This document shows, piece after piece, positions 9,817-16,570 of a DNA stretch of 39,766 nt. The translations under genes and the position numbers were made by a program. Source of the stretch: Chromatiales bacterium. Lineage in GTDB: Bacteria > Pseudomonadota > Gammaproteobacteria > Chromatiales > Chromatiaceae. The notes under the pieces were generated by a model. That model saw nothing but the letters and a program-made list of their open reading frames with translations. It had not been told where the DNA came from and did not search any database. The stretch covers positions 1-39,766 of the forward strand of contig JAKSBX010000147.1 in the NCBI GenBank assembly GCA_022360905.1, read 5' to 3'. The first letter of the stretch is position 1. Every line of letters begins with the position of its first letter.

Positions 9817-10839
9817 ATGATTGAAGACTATCGTCCCCTCTCGCCTACCTCCAGATTTCTGCTCTCTGCCGCTGCGTTTGTGGTCGTTGTCGCGGGCATG
9901 AAAGCGGCGGTCACCCTACTGATCCCTTTTCTGCTCTCACTCTTTATCGCAGTCATTGCCGCACCACCACTCTTCTATCTCAAAGATAAGGGGGTGCCCA
10001 GTGGATTGGCCATGGTCTCGGTCGTCGGCATGATCATTATCATCGGGTTGATGCTGGCCTGGCTGGTGGGGGGCTCGTTGAATGATTTCACCAGCAATCT
10101 GCCGAGCTACCAGGAGATACTCAAACAGCAGAGCCAGAGGCTGGTCGGCTGGTTGGGGGAGCAGGGTGTGGAACTGGAGTTGAAGGCCCTGACAACCTAT
10201 TTCGATCCGTCCAAGGCGATGGCCCTGGCCGGCAGTCTGATGAGCAGCCTGGGTAATGTTCTGACCCAGGCCTTTCTAATTCTGATTACCGTGATCTTCA
10301 TGCTGTTTGAAGCCAACGCCTTTCAGACGAAATTGAAGGATCATGCCGAGAGCCCTGAGCGCTCTTTGGCGAGAGTGGATGCGATCACCTCGAGCATAAA
10401 ACGCTATATGGTGATCAAAACCTCTACCAGTCTTTTGACCGGTATTCTGGTCGCGATACTGCTGGCCTTGCTGGGAGTGGATTACCCCCTGCTCTGGGGA
10501 ACTCTGGCCTTTCTATTCAACTATGTGCCGAACATCGGTTCCATTATTGCGGCGGTTCCAGCGGTGTTATTGGCATTGATTCAGCTCGGGCCGCAAATGG
10601 CAGCATGGACGGCTGTGGGTTATCTGATCATCAACAGTGTGGTTGGCAATGGCATTGAGCCGCGTTTTATGGGCAAAGGGCTCGGTTTATCGCCACTGAT
10701 CGTGTTCATCTCTCTGGTCTTCTGGGGTTGGATTCTGGGTCCGGTGGGGATGTTTCTCTCGGTTCCCCTCACCATGACCATGAAAATTGTTCTCGACAGC
10801 AATCCAGACACCCGTGGATATGCTGCGATGCTGGGGTAG
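9817..10839 (+). CDS. AI-2E family transporter (PerM/YdiK-type permease)
   Basis: 340 residues with the membrane layout of the UPF0118/AI-2E exporter family: two hydrophobic stretches at the N-terminus (about residues 12-60), one at about 62-82, a soluble amphipathic section (about 85-140), then further transmembrane segments. Family signatures are present: the LWGTLAFLFNYVPNIGSIIA motif near 228-248, GNGIEPRFMGKGLGLSPLIV near 280, and FWGWILGPVGMFLSVPLT near 305. Members are variously described as AI-2 exporters or ion-coupled antiporters, so the name should not be taken as proof of substrate. A clear terminator follows. Confidence 0.9.
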   Translation: MIEDYRPLSPTSRFLLSAAAFVVVVAGMKAAVTLLIPFLLSLFIAVIAAPPLFYLKDKGVPSGLAMVSVVGMIIIIGLMLAWLVGGSLNDFTSNLPSYQEILKQQSQRLVGWLGEQGVELELKALTTYFDPSKAMALAGSLMSSLGNVLTQAFLILITVIFMLFEANAFQTKLKDHAESPERSLARVDAITSSIKRYMVIKTSTSLLTGILVAILLALLGVDYPLLWGTLAFLFNYVPNIGSIIAAVPAVLLALIQLGPQMAAWTAVGYLIINSVVGNGIEPRFMGKGLGLSPLIVFISLVFWGWILGPVGMFLSVPLTMTMKIVLDSNPDTRGYAAMLG

Positions 10840-10885
10840 TTGTCCGTTTCAGACAGAAGATATACAGGCAAACGGCACAGGTTTG

Positions 10886-10910
10886 ACCGACACGGTGTGT
10901 CGGTTTTCTT
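10886..10910 (+). terminator. Intrinsic terminator after the AI-2E permease
   Basis: A perfect 8-base stem ACCGACAC (10886-10893) / GTGTCGGT (10897-10904) with a three-base loop is followed by TTTCTT. It separates the cysC-lipoprotein-permease unit from the PEP-CTERM gene. Confidence 0.8.
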
Positions 10911-10976
10911 AACACTTGCTTAAGGTTTTATCGGGAAATAAAGTATTATTCCCACAGCTTCAACTGGTTATGATCT

Positions 10977-10993
10977 TTGGCATGGGACATGCA
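10977..10993 (+). promoter_or_regulatory. Sigma-54 (RpoN)-type promoter of the PEP-CTERM gene
   Basis: TTGGCATG-GGAC-ATGCA matches the -24/-12 consensus TGGCACG-N4-TTGCA with one mismatch in each half. The invariant GG (10979-10980) and GC (10991-10992) are exactly 12 bases apart. Transcription would begin near 11004, just before the gene. Sigma-54 control of PEP-CTERM genes through the PrsK/PrsR system is known in other bacteria. The call here rests on sequence match only. Confidence 0.65.
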
Positions 10994-11017
10994 TTCCTAT
11001 GAATCGCTGATCTCCAT

Positions 11018-11269
11018 ATGCCAAAGGCCATGAAAAAAGTCGTCTCCACAGTTTTCGTGATCGGTGCGCTTTGCTTCAGCATGATGAGCCAGGCGTTGCC
11101 TATCTATAGGGGTCAGGAATTCAATACTCCTGCAGTGGAGGCCACTGAGCGAGGCCAGAAGATCGAACAGTCATTTCGCGTCAGTGTACCTGAGCCGAGC
11201 ACTCTGGCACTGCTTGGGTTGGGCCTGATCTGGGTTGGTGCCAGAAGACTAATTAGTAGAAAAAAATAA
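11018..11269 (+). CDS. Short PEP-CTERM sorting-domain protein
   Basis: 83 residues. It has an N-terminal signal peptide (KKVVSTVFVIGALCFSMMSQA), about 30 residues of hydrophilic linker, then the tripartite PEP-CTERM tail: VPEPSTLALLG, a hydrophobic span (LGLGLIWVGA) and a basic end (RRLISRKK). Such tails direct export and processing by exosortase EpsH/XrtA. The mature product would be only about 35 residues, too short for a folded domain, so it may be a small matrix or regulatory peptide. ATG 11018 and the in-frame ATG 11030 are both possible starts and neither has a well-placed ribosome site. No exosortase or PrsK/R genes are in the window. Confidence 0.88.
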   Translation: MPKAMKKVVSTVFVIGALCFSMMSQALPIYRGQEFNTPAVEATERGQKIEQSFRVSVPEPSTLALLGLGLIWVGARRLISRKK

Positions 11270-11320
11270 CCTGAAACAGTTTCATGCTGATGGTTCTCCT
11301 CCTTTAGAACTCCATCATTA

Positions 11321-11346
11321 GCCGCCTTCCAAGGCGGCTTTTTTTT
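11321..11346 (+). terminator. Strong intrinsic terminator after the PEP-CTERM gene
   Basis: A perfect 8-base stem GCCGCCTT (11321-11328) / AAGGCGGC (11331-11338) with a CC loop is followed by eight T (11339-11346). It points only in the plus direction. Confidence 0.93.
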
Positions 11347-11370
11347 CACAGATGGTTGGTATCGGCTGCT

Positions 11371-12204
11371 TCAATCGCGAATCACGATCTCCACACGGCG
11401 GTTTTTCAGGCGGCCGGCAGCCGTCATGTTATCGGTAATCGGGGTAGACTCACCCAGTCCGAGGGTATCGATTCTGGAAGCGTCTACGCCAACCTGAACC
11501 AGCGCTTCTTTGACTGAAAGTGCCCTTCGTTCCGATAGATCGAGATTGTACGTTTCCGTACCCACATTGTCGGTATGACCCTCGACCAGTACGGTCTTTT
11601 CAGGATACTCAGCGAGAAACGAGGCCAGTTTGTCGATGGTACTCATGGCACCGGGAAGCAGCTCGGTTTTACCCGATGAGAAGAGCACGTCACCCAAGGT
11701 CATCACCATGCCCCTTTCCGTCTTCAGCGCCTGTAACTCTTCAAGCTCACGACGTAACGCCTCGGCCTTGGCCAGTGCCTGCTCCCGTTCCATGAGTGCC
11801 GCTTCTTTGTCACGCAGCGCTTTGGCTTTGGCTTGCTGTTCGAGCTGTATTTCAATCTCTCTGGCTTTCAGGCGCTCCTTGTTTTTCACTTCACCCAGCT
11901 CCTGCAGCCTGTTGGTCGCCGATTTGCGGGCCGCTATGGCTCGGGCTGTCTCAATTCGGGTCGTGCCGACATAGGTCAGTGAGGCCATATCTTCCTCGTT
12001 ATCGGCGACTGCGGCACGGGCCAATGCTTTTTCTGCTCTCTCCAGCTCAGCCGGGGCATAGCGTAGAATCTGTTCATTCTGTTTCGCTTCGGCATAGGCT
12101 TGCTCTGCATCTAACAGAGCTTGGCTTTTCTGTGTAGAACTGCAGGCAATGAGTAACAGCGCAAGGGTAGTGAAGATCGTCAAACGGTTAGCTATGCGGG
12201 ACAT
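11371..12204 (-). CDS. OmpA-family lipoprotein with DUF4398 N-terminal domain
   Basis: 277 residues. The lipobox IAC21 ends the signal peptide, so the protein is anchored by lipid. Residues about 22-90 form the DUF4398 helical region (LLDAEQAYAEAKQNEQILRY, then APAELERAEKALARA). Residues about 95-165 are a long charged coiled coil, and about 170-277 are an OmpA C-terminal peptidoglycan-binding domain (LFSSGKTELLPGA, VEGHTDNVG, NLDLSERRALSVKEALV, ENDN-like RLKNRRVEIVI). It would tether outer membrane and peptidoglycan. It is the second gene of a two-gene unit with a shorter DUF4398 lipoprotein 39 bases upstream. The pairing and shared N-domain suggest gene duplication. Confidence 0.92.
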   Translation of the reverse strand: MSRIANRLTIFTTLALLLIACSSTQKSQALLDAEQAYAEAKQNEQILRYAPAELERAEKALARAAVADNEEDMASLTYVGTTRIETARAIAARKSATNRLQELGEVKNKERLKAREIEIQLEQQAKAKALRDKEAALMEREQALAKAEALRRELEELQALKTERGMVMTLGDVLFSSGKTELLPGAMSTIDKLASFLAEYPEKTVLVEGHTDNVGTETYNLDLSERRALSVKEALVQVGVDASRIDTLGLGESTPITDNMTAAGRLKNRRVEIVIRD

Positions 12205-12243
12205 GGTGTGTTCTCCATCTGAATCTGATTATATGAGGGGCTG

Positions 12244-12639
12244 TCACTGCCTTTTTCTGGCACGCATGATCTCTTCTCGCAGCACTTTGATGCTGTTTTC
12301 AAGCTCGTTCACTGCTCTGTCCGCCTCGGCTTTGGCGGTGATGGCCTTGGCCAGTTCCGCGTCTGCCTGGGCCTCTTCTGCAAGCCTTTTTGCTGATTCG
12401 TAGTTCTCTTTGGCCAATTCGAGCTTAGCCTGTTTTATTTTCTGCCTGGCCCGATCCATGCGTACAGGAGCGTATTTGGTGGATTCTTCATTCTCCGCCG
12501 CATTCAGTGCTGTTTCCGCTGCAGACATCTCTGCAACAGGTTTTGGCGCTGAGCTGCAACCAGGTAATGCGATGAACATCATAGTAAGGATCGCGGGTAG
12601 ACTGAGTGCCCGCCAGTGAGGGTTTACAGAGTTCAGCAT
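12244..12639 (-). CDS. DUF4398 lipoprotein
   Basis: 131 residues from ATG 12639. An upstream extension to 12780 is open but has no signal logic, and AAGGAAAAA precedes the chosen start. A lipobox LPGC28 ends the signal peptide. The mature part is a single DUF4398 helical hairpin: AEMSAAETALNAAENEESTK, YAPVRMDRARQKIKQAKLEL, then ESAKRLAEEAQADAELAKA, with a coiled-coil tail ending in RKRQ. It is probably an envelope lipoprotein working with the OmpA-domain partner encoded immediately downstream. Confidence 0.88.
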   Translation of the reverse strand: MLNSVNPHWRALSLPAILTMMFIALPGCSSAPKPVAEMSAAETALNAAENEESTKYAPVRMDRARQKIKQAKLELAKENYESAKRLAEEAQADAELAKAITAKAEADRAVNELENSIKVLREEIMRARKRQ

Positions 12640-13003
12640 GATGTTTTTCCTTCTGTTTGAACCGGCAACTGTGGATTTTATGGTGCGAATGGTGCAGTGT
12701 CCCGTAAAGTAATATCCGATCTCCGTAAGACAAAACACATAGCGTCGATTATTCGAGGCTTTGTTTGATCCGTCAACCAAGCGTTGGCAGCGGTGATGCT
12801 TAAAGCCCAGAATGTAGACTTTTTAGAGGCGGTTTGACAGATCTCAACGAACCTTCTTTGAAGATTGAGGATAACCCAGAACTGCAGATTAGTTGAGGTA
12901 TAAGGCTGCCGAGTTGACGATTTATAACGATTCAGTAGAGGGGCTATGCGGTCTGTTTGAAAGAACGGCCCATCAATATGCTCAGTATCGATGGGCCAAT
13001 CAA
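12640..13003. other. Intergenic region upstream of the DUF4398 pair
   Basis: About 360 bases without a convincing gene. A 109-codon minus-strand frame crosses it but has no ribosome site, overlaps the DUF3501 end and has unconvincing composition. The region holds a hairpin at 12967-12997 and presumably the promoter of the DUF4398 pair. Confidence 0.6.
12967..12997 (-). terminator. Hairpin closing the rubrerythrin-DUF3501 operon
   Basis: GGCCCATCAATA (12967-12978) pairs with TATCGATGGGCC (12986-12997), 11 of 12 Watson-Crick pairs plus one wobble, loop seven bases. On the minus strand it follows the DUF3501 stop by a few bases and is trailed by GTTCTTTC, a weak T tract. It is a likely but not strong intrinsic terminator. 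Confidence 0.6.
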
Positions 13004-13588
13004 TCAACTCAGGTCACTGATCAGTGAATTTTTAACTGGGGAAGCCAGCCCATCAATCGTGTAGTTATATTCTGCATGATCGATTCCGGCTGACAGCTTG
13101 GCACCGTTTTTAAGACTCTCGATCATCCCGTCGGTCAATTCGAAACGGATAAAATGGACGGCTGAAGTTTTTTCATCAGTTGTGCGTTCAAGGTCCTCAT
13201 TGGCGATCGGGCGTATCTTTTCATGGCCTTCAACGGCAAACCAGATGGCGTTTTCAATACCAATCAGTTTTGCCAGTGCCTGTTTACGCTCTTCCACATC
13301 GTCATATTCCATCATGAATGTGGCCTTCCAGTTGGTGCCGTCAGGTATGAGGGGATTGTAGACATCCAATTCATCTTGAATGCCCTGGTGTTCAAAGATA
13401 CGTTCGATCCGCAGCATCTCCTGAATCTGATACTGCATCGTCAACTCATCCTCGAAGTAGAGTGCGGCATGCGGACCGATCGCCAGACGACGGCTTTTTT
13501 TGTGGTCGATGACGCGAGTCCTGAACTCCTGGCGAATACGGGAATACTCTTCGAGGCTGTAGAGGTCTTCATGGGAAAGCTGGGTCAT
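13004..13588 (-). CDS. DUF3501 family protein
   Basis: 194 residues with the DUF3501 opening (LSHEDLYSLEEYSRIRQEFR, KKSRRLAIGPHAALYFED) and FATMxYDDVEERK-like centre (ATFMMEYDDVEERKQALAKL). There is no signal peptide, no membrane segment and no obvious metal cluster. AGGAG lies six bases before the ATG. The family is known mostly from its constant company with rubrerythrin and a CCG-domain Fe-S protein, the arrangement seen here, so it is probably an accessory of that electron path. It is the last gene of the operon, 15 bases after the ferritin-like gene. The biochemical role is unknown. Confidence 0.88.
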   Translation of the reverse strand: MTQLSHEDLYSLEEYSRIRQEFRTRVIDHKKSRRLAIGPHAALYFEDELTMQYQIQEMLRIERIFEHQGIQDELDVYNPLIPDGTNWKATFMMEYDDVEERKQALAKLIGIENAIWFAVEGHEKIRPIANEDLERTTDEKTSAVHFIRFELTDGMIESLKNGAKLSAGIDHAEYNYTIDGLASPVKNSLISDLS

Positions 13589-13603
13589 GAGGCGCTCCTG
13601 AAA

Positions 13604-13891
13604 TCAATCGTGTGCAATGGTTTTATCCGTAAACAGGTAGTCTTTCAGCTCTCTATCAAAGCTCGGATCCTGCCGTCTTATCCACTCCATAACCATCGCC
13701 GCATGCTCTTTCTCCTCATCCCGGTTGTGGGCGAGAATGGCGCGCAGTTCAGGATTGCTGCAGGCATCAACCCGCTGATTGTACCAATCCACCGCTTCAA
13801 GCTCTTCCATCAGCGAGACAATTGCCCGATGCATGTCTCTGGTTTCATTGCTGAGTTGTTCTAGCGGCTCGTGATAGCCTTCATTTGCCAT
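13604..13891 (-). CDS. EncFtn-like ferritin (encapsulated-ferritin family) without targeting tail
   Basis: 95 residues that closely resemble the encapsulin-associated ferritin of Rhodospirillum rubrum from memory (HEPLEQLSNET, HRAIVSLMEELEAVDWYNQR, LAHNRDEEKEHAAMVMEW). The ferroxidase residues of that family align with E30, E60 and H63. The flanking E29, E32, W36 and Y37 are also kept. Such proteins are two-helix subunits that assemble into a ring and form the di-iron centre between subunits. The protein stops straight after the helical domain (ending FTDKTIAHD), so the C-terminal extension with the encapsulin-docking peptide is missing. No encapsulin shell gene is present nearby. It lies between the Fe-S oxidoreductase and DUF3501 genes. 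It may be a free iron oxidase rather than encapsulin cargo. Confidence 0.88.
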   Translation of the reverse strand: MANEGYHEPLEQLSNETRDMHRAIVSLMEELEAVDWYNQRVDACSNPELRAILAHNRDEEKEHAAMVMEWIRRQDPSFDRELKDYLFTDKTIAHD

Positions 13892-13915
13892 GAGTTGCTC
13901 TCCGTTGTTTTCGTT

Positions 13916-15259
13916 CTAAATACCATAGGCCTGGCGCATCAGGCTGATCGGATGTTGTGGTTGTCGGCCATCTTTCAGGCCATTTTCGATGTGGTGACCC
14001 GCCATTGGGCAGTCACTGCCATAACAGTCGGCTTCCGCCTGTTTTACCCGGTTGACCACCGGTTTACCGATTTTCATGGCATGTTTGTGAAATTCGCTCT
14101 TTACAGCATAGGTGCCATCATGGCCGGAGCAGCGTTCGATGGCTGTGACCTGGGTGTCCGGTATGAGGCTTAAAACCTCTTTTGTCTTTGCCCCCACATT
14201 CTGCACCCGCTGATGGCAGGCGGCATGGTAGGCAACTTTGCCCAGGCCCTGTTTGAAGTCTGTTTTCAACAGCTCCGATTTGTGTCTGATCATCAGATAT
14301 TCGAAGATGTCGAAAACCGCATCGGCGACTTTTCTGACTTCAGGGTCATCGGGAAACAGCAGCGGCAGCTCCTGTTTGAACATCAATGCACAGGAAGGCA
14401 CCGGCGCGACGATATCCCAACCCTGATCCACCAGTTTGGCCAGTACTGGGATATTGGCGTCCTTGGCCGCTTCCACCGCGTCCAGATTGCCCAATTCAAG
14501 CTTGGGCATGCCGCAACACTGCTCTTTTTCCGCCAGGGTTACCGGGATGCCGTTGTGTTCGAATACCGCCACCAGGTCCTCACCCACATGGGGTTCGTTG
14601 TAGTTGCCGTAACAGGTGCCGAACAGGGCCACTTTGCCTTTGGTGGTACCTGCAGGGGTACCCTGTGCATCGATGGCCACTTTCTCGGCCAGACGCTTGC
14701 GCAGGGGCTTGCTGTGAAATTCAGGTAGCTTCGCCTCGGGGTGGACGCCCAGTGCATGATCCAGGATTTCACGGAAATTCTTAGCTTTGTTGAATTGATT
14801 GACCACACCGGAGACAACCGGAATACCGGCCAGTTTACCCAGGTTGTCAGTGCTGGTGAGTAGCCGATCGCGTAATTTGACATCGCCTTTTTTGTACTTC
14901 ACCGCTTTTGCCCGCAGCATCAGATGAGGAAAATCGATATTCCACTCGTGAGGCGGCACATAGGGGCATTTGGTCATATAGCAGAGGTCACACAGGTAGC
15001 AGTGATCCACCACCTGCCAGTAATCCTCTTTGGCAACTCCGTCCACCTCCATAGTTTCCGACTCGTCCACCAGATCGAACAGGCTGGGAAAGCTATGACA
15101 GAGACTGACGCAGCGTCGGCATCCATGGCACAGATCAAAGACCCGTTCCAACTCCTCCATTAAGCTCTGTTCGTTGTAATAATCGGGATCTTTCCAGTCG
15201 ATGGGATGCCGGGTCGGGGCTTCCAGGTTACCTTCTCGTTGACCGGTAGGTGCTGCCAT
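13916..15259 (-). CDS. (Fe-S)-binding CCG-domain oxidoreductase associated with rubrerythrin
   Basis: 447 residues. Two ferredoxin-type clusters lie near the N-terminus: C44-C47-C50-C54 and C87-C90-C93-C98. Two CCG-type halves follow: GTCYGNY near 214 with EQCCGMPKLE near 247, and AACHQRVQ near 344 with ERCSGHDGTY near 379. A final DCYGSDCPMAG lies near 411. This resembles GlpC or heterodisulfide reductase HdrD-type electron carriers. The second CCG is altered to CSG, which appears to be a trait of this subgroup. There is no membrane segment. Position between rubrerythrin and the EncFtn-like gene suggests it passes electrons to or from the di-iron proteins. AGGAG precedes the ATG by nine bases. 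Confidence 0.9.
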   Translation of the reverse strand: MAAPTGQREGNLEAPTRHPIDWKDPDYYNEQSLMEELERVFDLCHGCRRCVSLCHSFPSLFDLVDESETMEVDGVAKEDYWQVVDHCYLCDLCYMTKCPYVPPHEWNIDFPHLMLRAKAVKYKKGDVKLRDRLLTSTDNLGKLAGIPVVSGVVNQFNKAKNFREILDHALGVHPEAKLPEFHSKPLRKRLAEKVAIDAQGTPAGTTKGKVALFGTCYGNYNEPHVGEDLVAVFEHNGIPVTLAEKEQCCGMPKLELGNLDAVEAAKDANIPVLAKLVDQGWDIVAPVPSCALMFKQELPLLFPDDPEVRKVADAVFDIFEYLMIRHKSELLKTDFKQGLGKVAYHAACHQRVQNVGAKTKEVLSLIPDTQVTAIERCSGHDGTYAVKSEFHKHAMKIGKPVVNRVKQAEADCYGSDCPMAGHHIENGLKDGRQPQHPISLMRQAYGI

Positions 15260-15285
15260 GGGTATCTACTCCTGCATTGAGGCTG

Positions 15286-15325
15286 GGCGGCCCCTTGCGG
15301 AGGCCGCCGAATCGGGCGTGGCCCG
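15286..15325 (-). other. Twin GC-rich hairpins between rubrerythrin and the Fe-S gene
   Basis: Two inverted repeats lie in the 81-base gap: GGCGGCC (15286-15292) with GGCCGCC (15302-15308), and CGGGC (15313-15317) with GCCCG (15321-15325). Neither is followed by a T run on the minus strand, so they are more likely to slow or protect the transcript, raising rubrerythrin yield relative to downstream genes, than to terminate fully. Confidence 0.55.
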
Positions 15326-15340
15326 TGCCTAATCTCGTGC

Positions 15341-15757
15341 TCAGTCCATCTCGTCCAGTGCTTTCTGGTAACGGTTGGCATGAGAACGTTCGGCCTTAGC
15401 CAGGGTTTCGAACCAGTCAGCGACTTCATCGAAACCCTCATCACGGGCGGTTTTAGCCATGCCTGGATACATGTCAGTGTATTCATGGGTTTCACCGGCA
15501 ACTGCGGCCTTCAGGTTGTCGCCCGTAGGGCCGATGGGCAGGCCGGTAGCTGGATCGCCACACTGCTCCAGATACTCAAGATGACCATGGGCATGACCGG
15601 TTTCACCTTCTGCGGTGGAACGAAACAGGGCTGCGACATCGTTGTAACCTTCTACATCGGCTTTGGCGGCGAAGTAGAGGTAGCGACGATTGGCTTGGGA
15701 TTCTCCGGCAAAAGCGTCTTTCAGGTTTTGCTCTGTATTACTACCTTTGAGTTCCAT
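15341..15757 (-). CDS. Rubrerythrin-family di-iron protein (no rubredoxin domain)
   Basis: 138 residues from ATG 15757, preceded by GGAGAACCAGAT. A longer frame from 15796 adds a His-rich leader with no support. The ferritin-like domain shows the paired metal ligands: GESQANRRY near residue 19, [11 protein letters not shown] (ExxH) near 50, AGETHEY near 85 and AERSHANRY (ExxH) near 122. The usual C-terminal rubredoxin domain is absent, so an external electron donor is needed, for which the Fe-S oxidoreductase downstream is the obvious candidate. Rubrerythrins reduce hydrogen peroxide. It is the first gene of a four-gene minus-strand operon with a regulatory palindrome just upstream. Confidence 0.93.
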   Translation of the reverse strand: MELKGSNTEQNLKDAFAGESQANRRYLYFAAKADVEGYNDVAALFRSTAEGETGHAHGHLEYLEQCGDPATGLPIGPTGDNLKAAVAGETHEYTDMYPGMAKTARDEGFDEVADWFETLAKAERSHANRYQKALDEMD

Positions 15758-15824
15758 ATCTGGTTCTCCGAAATGATGGTTATTGTGGAAATGCACGTTG
15801 AGCCCGACGGCTCTTCGCTGATGC

Positions 15825-15839
15825 TTAGAATAGTTCTAA
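15825..15839. promoter_or_regulatory. ICE/PerR-like operator at the rubrerythrin promoter
   Basis: A perfect interrupted palindrome TTAGAA-TAG-TTCTAA. It lies just downstream of the predicted rubrerythrin -10 element, in the divergent region between rubrerythrin and the Fur-family regulator. It matches, as I recall it, the iron control element bound by Irr (TTAGAA-N3-TTCTAA) and is similar to the 7-1-7 PerR box. It is the expected site for the adjacent regulator. Confidence 0.7.
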
Positions 15840-15868
15840 AAATAATTGGAAGCGAATGGTCTTTTCAA
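15840..15868 (-). promoter_or_regulatory. Candidate sigma-70 promoter of the rubrerythrin operon
   Basis: On the minus strand TTGAAA (15868-15863) and TTATTT (15845-15840) are separated by 17 bases. The operator at 15825-15839 begins directly after the -10, consistent with repression by blocking initiation. The -10 match is modest. Confidence 0.4.
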
Positions 15869-16014
15869 TGGCAACGATAGTTTTTACCTAATAATTGATC
15901 ATCCCGAGCCGGATTGCGCCGAACGACATCCGGAGCCAGGCTTCGCTCTGAATATAACCCCATGTAAAATATGTTAATAATATCGAGGCTGTAGAATTCT
16001 TAGTCGATTGAATT

Positions 16015-16020
16015 TATACT
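16015..16020 (+). promoter_or_regulatory. -10 element of the Fur-family gene, implying a leaderless transcript
   Basis: TATACT ends only six bases before ATG 16027, and no Shine-Dalgarno sequence lies between. Transcription from this -10 would start at or beside the A of the start codon. No good -35 is visible 17 bases upstream (TAGAAT), so an activator or an alternative upstream promoter is also possible. Confidence 0.4.
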
Positions 16021-16026
16021 GATCTA

Positions 16027-16461
16027 ATGGAATTGAACGAGCAACAACAGCATTCGCAAAAGCGGAATGTCGCGCAAATGATGATCGCTCATGGGGTCAA
16101 TCTGACCAAACAGCGACGCATCATTGCGGATGTATTGTTCGAGCGTAATCAGCACGTCACCGCAGACCAGCTCTTCGATTTGGTCAGGCAGACTGGTAGC
16201 CGGGTATCGAAAGCGACGGTCTACAATACCCTTGGGTTGTTCGCCAAGAAAGGATTGGTGAGGGAGATTTTTATCGACGCCTCCCGTACCTTCTACGATT
16301 CAAACAACAGCCACCATCACCATTTCTACAATGTGGATACGGGTGACCTGATCGATATCAAAGCCCGTTTGGCGCCCCATTTCATTGAACAGGATCTACC
16401 GGAGGGCACATCCATGGATGTTGTCGATCTAGTGGTGCGGGTAAAAAACATAAAGCCCTGA
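16027..16461 (+). CDS. Irr/PerR-like Fur-family regulator lacking cysteines
   Basis: 144 residues of the Fur superfamily. The winged-helix domain covers about residues 15-85 (LTKQRRIIADVLF, HVTADQLFDLV, SKATVYNTLGLFAKKGLV). The dimerisation domain contains FYDSNNSHHHHFYNVDTGDL and IDIKARL. There is no cysteine at all, so the structural zinc site CxxC of Fur, Zur and most PerR proteins is missing. The four-histidine run is like the haem-binding histidine motif of Irr in rhizobia. It is divergent from the rubrerythrin operon and upstream of the peroxidase, both with a matching palindrome. Response to haem, iron or peroxide is plausible; which one cannot be decided here. There is no ribosome site before the ATG. 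Confidence 0.88.
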   Translation: MELNEQQQHSQKRNVAQMMIAHGVNLTKQRRIIADVLFERNQHVTADQLFDLVRQTGSRVSKATVYNTLGLFAKKGLVREIFIDASRTFYDSNNSHHHHFYNVDTGDLIDIKARLAPHFIEQDLPEGTSMDVVDLVVRVKNIKP

Positions 16462-16541
16462 GCGATTACCCTTCTTATTTAAGCCCCTCTTCCCCCTGCT
16501 GACTGATCAGTAGAACTCTGAGAATTACACATTTATAAATG

Positions 16542-16570
16542 TTGACATAAGTCATTGTTTTAAATTTAGA
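16542..16570 (+). promoter_or_regulatory. Candidate promoter of the cytochrome c peroxidase gene
   Basis: A perfect -35 TTGACA (16542-16547) is followed 17 bases later by TTTAGA (16565-16570), a weak -10. The -10 overlaps the palindrome at 16566-16580. The resulting leader would be about 200 bases and contains a small inverted repeat (GGTTCCAG 16743-16750 / CTAGAACC 16755-16762). Confidence 0.5.

Noticed and set aside
8771-10839. cysC, lipoprotein and AI-2E permease as a sulfation or quorum-signal export system
   Set aside because: No sulfotransferase or signal synthase is present; close spacing alone does not support a shared function.
12678-13007. Minus-strand frame of 109 codons upstream of the DUF4398 pair
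   Set aside because: No ribosome site, starts in the DUF3501 stop region, crosses a hairpin and shows no family features.
15991-16003. GTAGAATTCTTAG as a third operator in the regulator's own promoter
   Set aside because: The half-sites abut without the three-base spacer and one arm is mismatched, so it is too weak to call.
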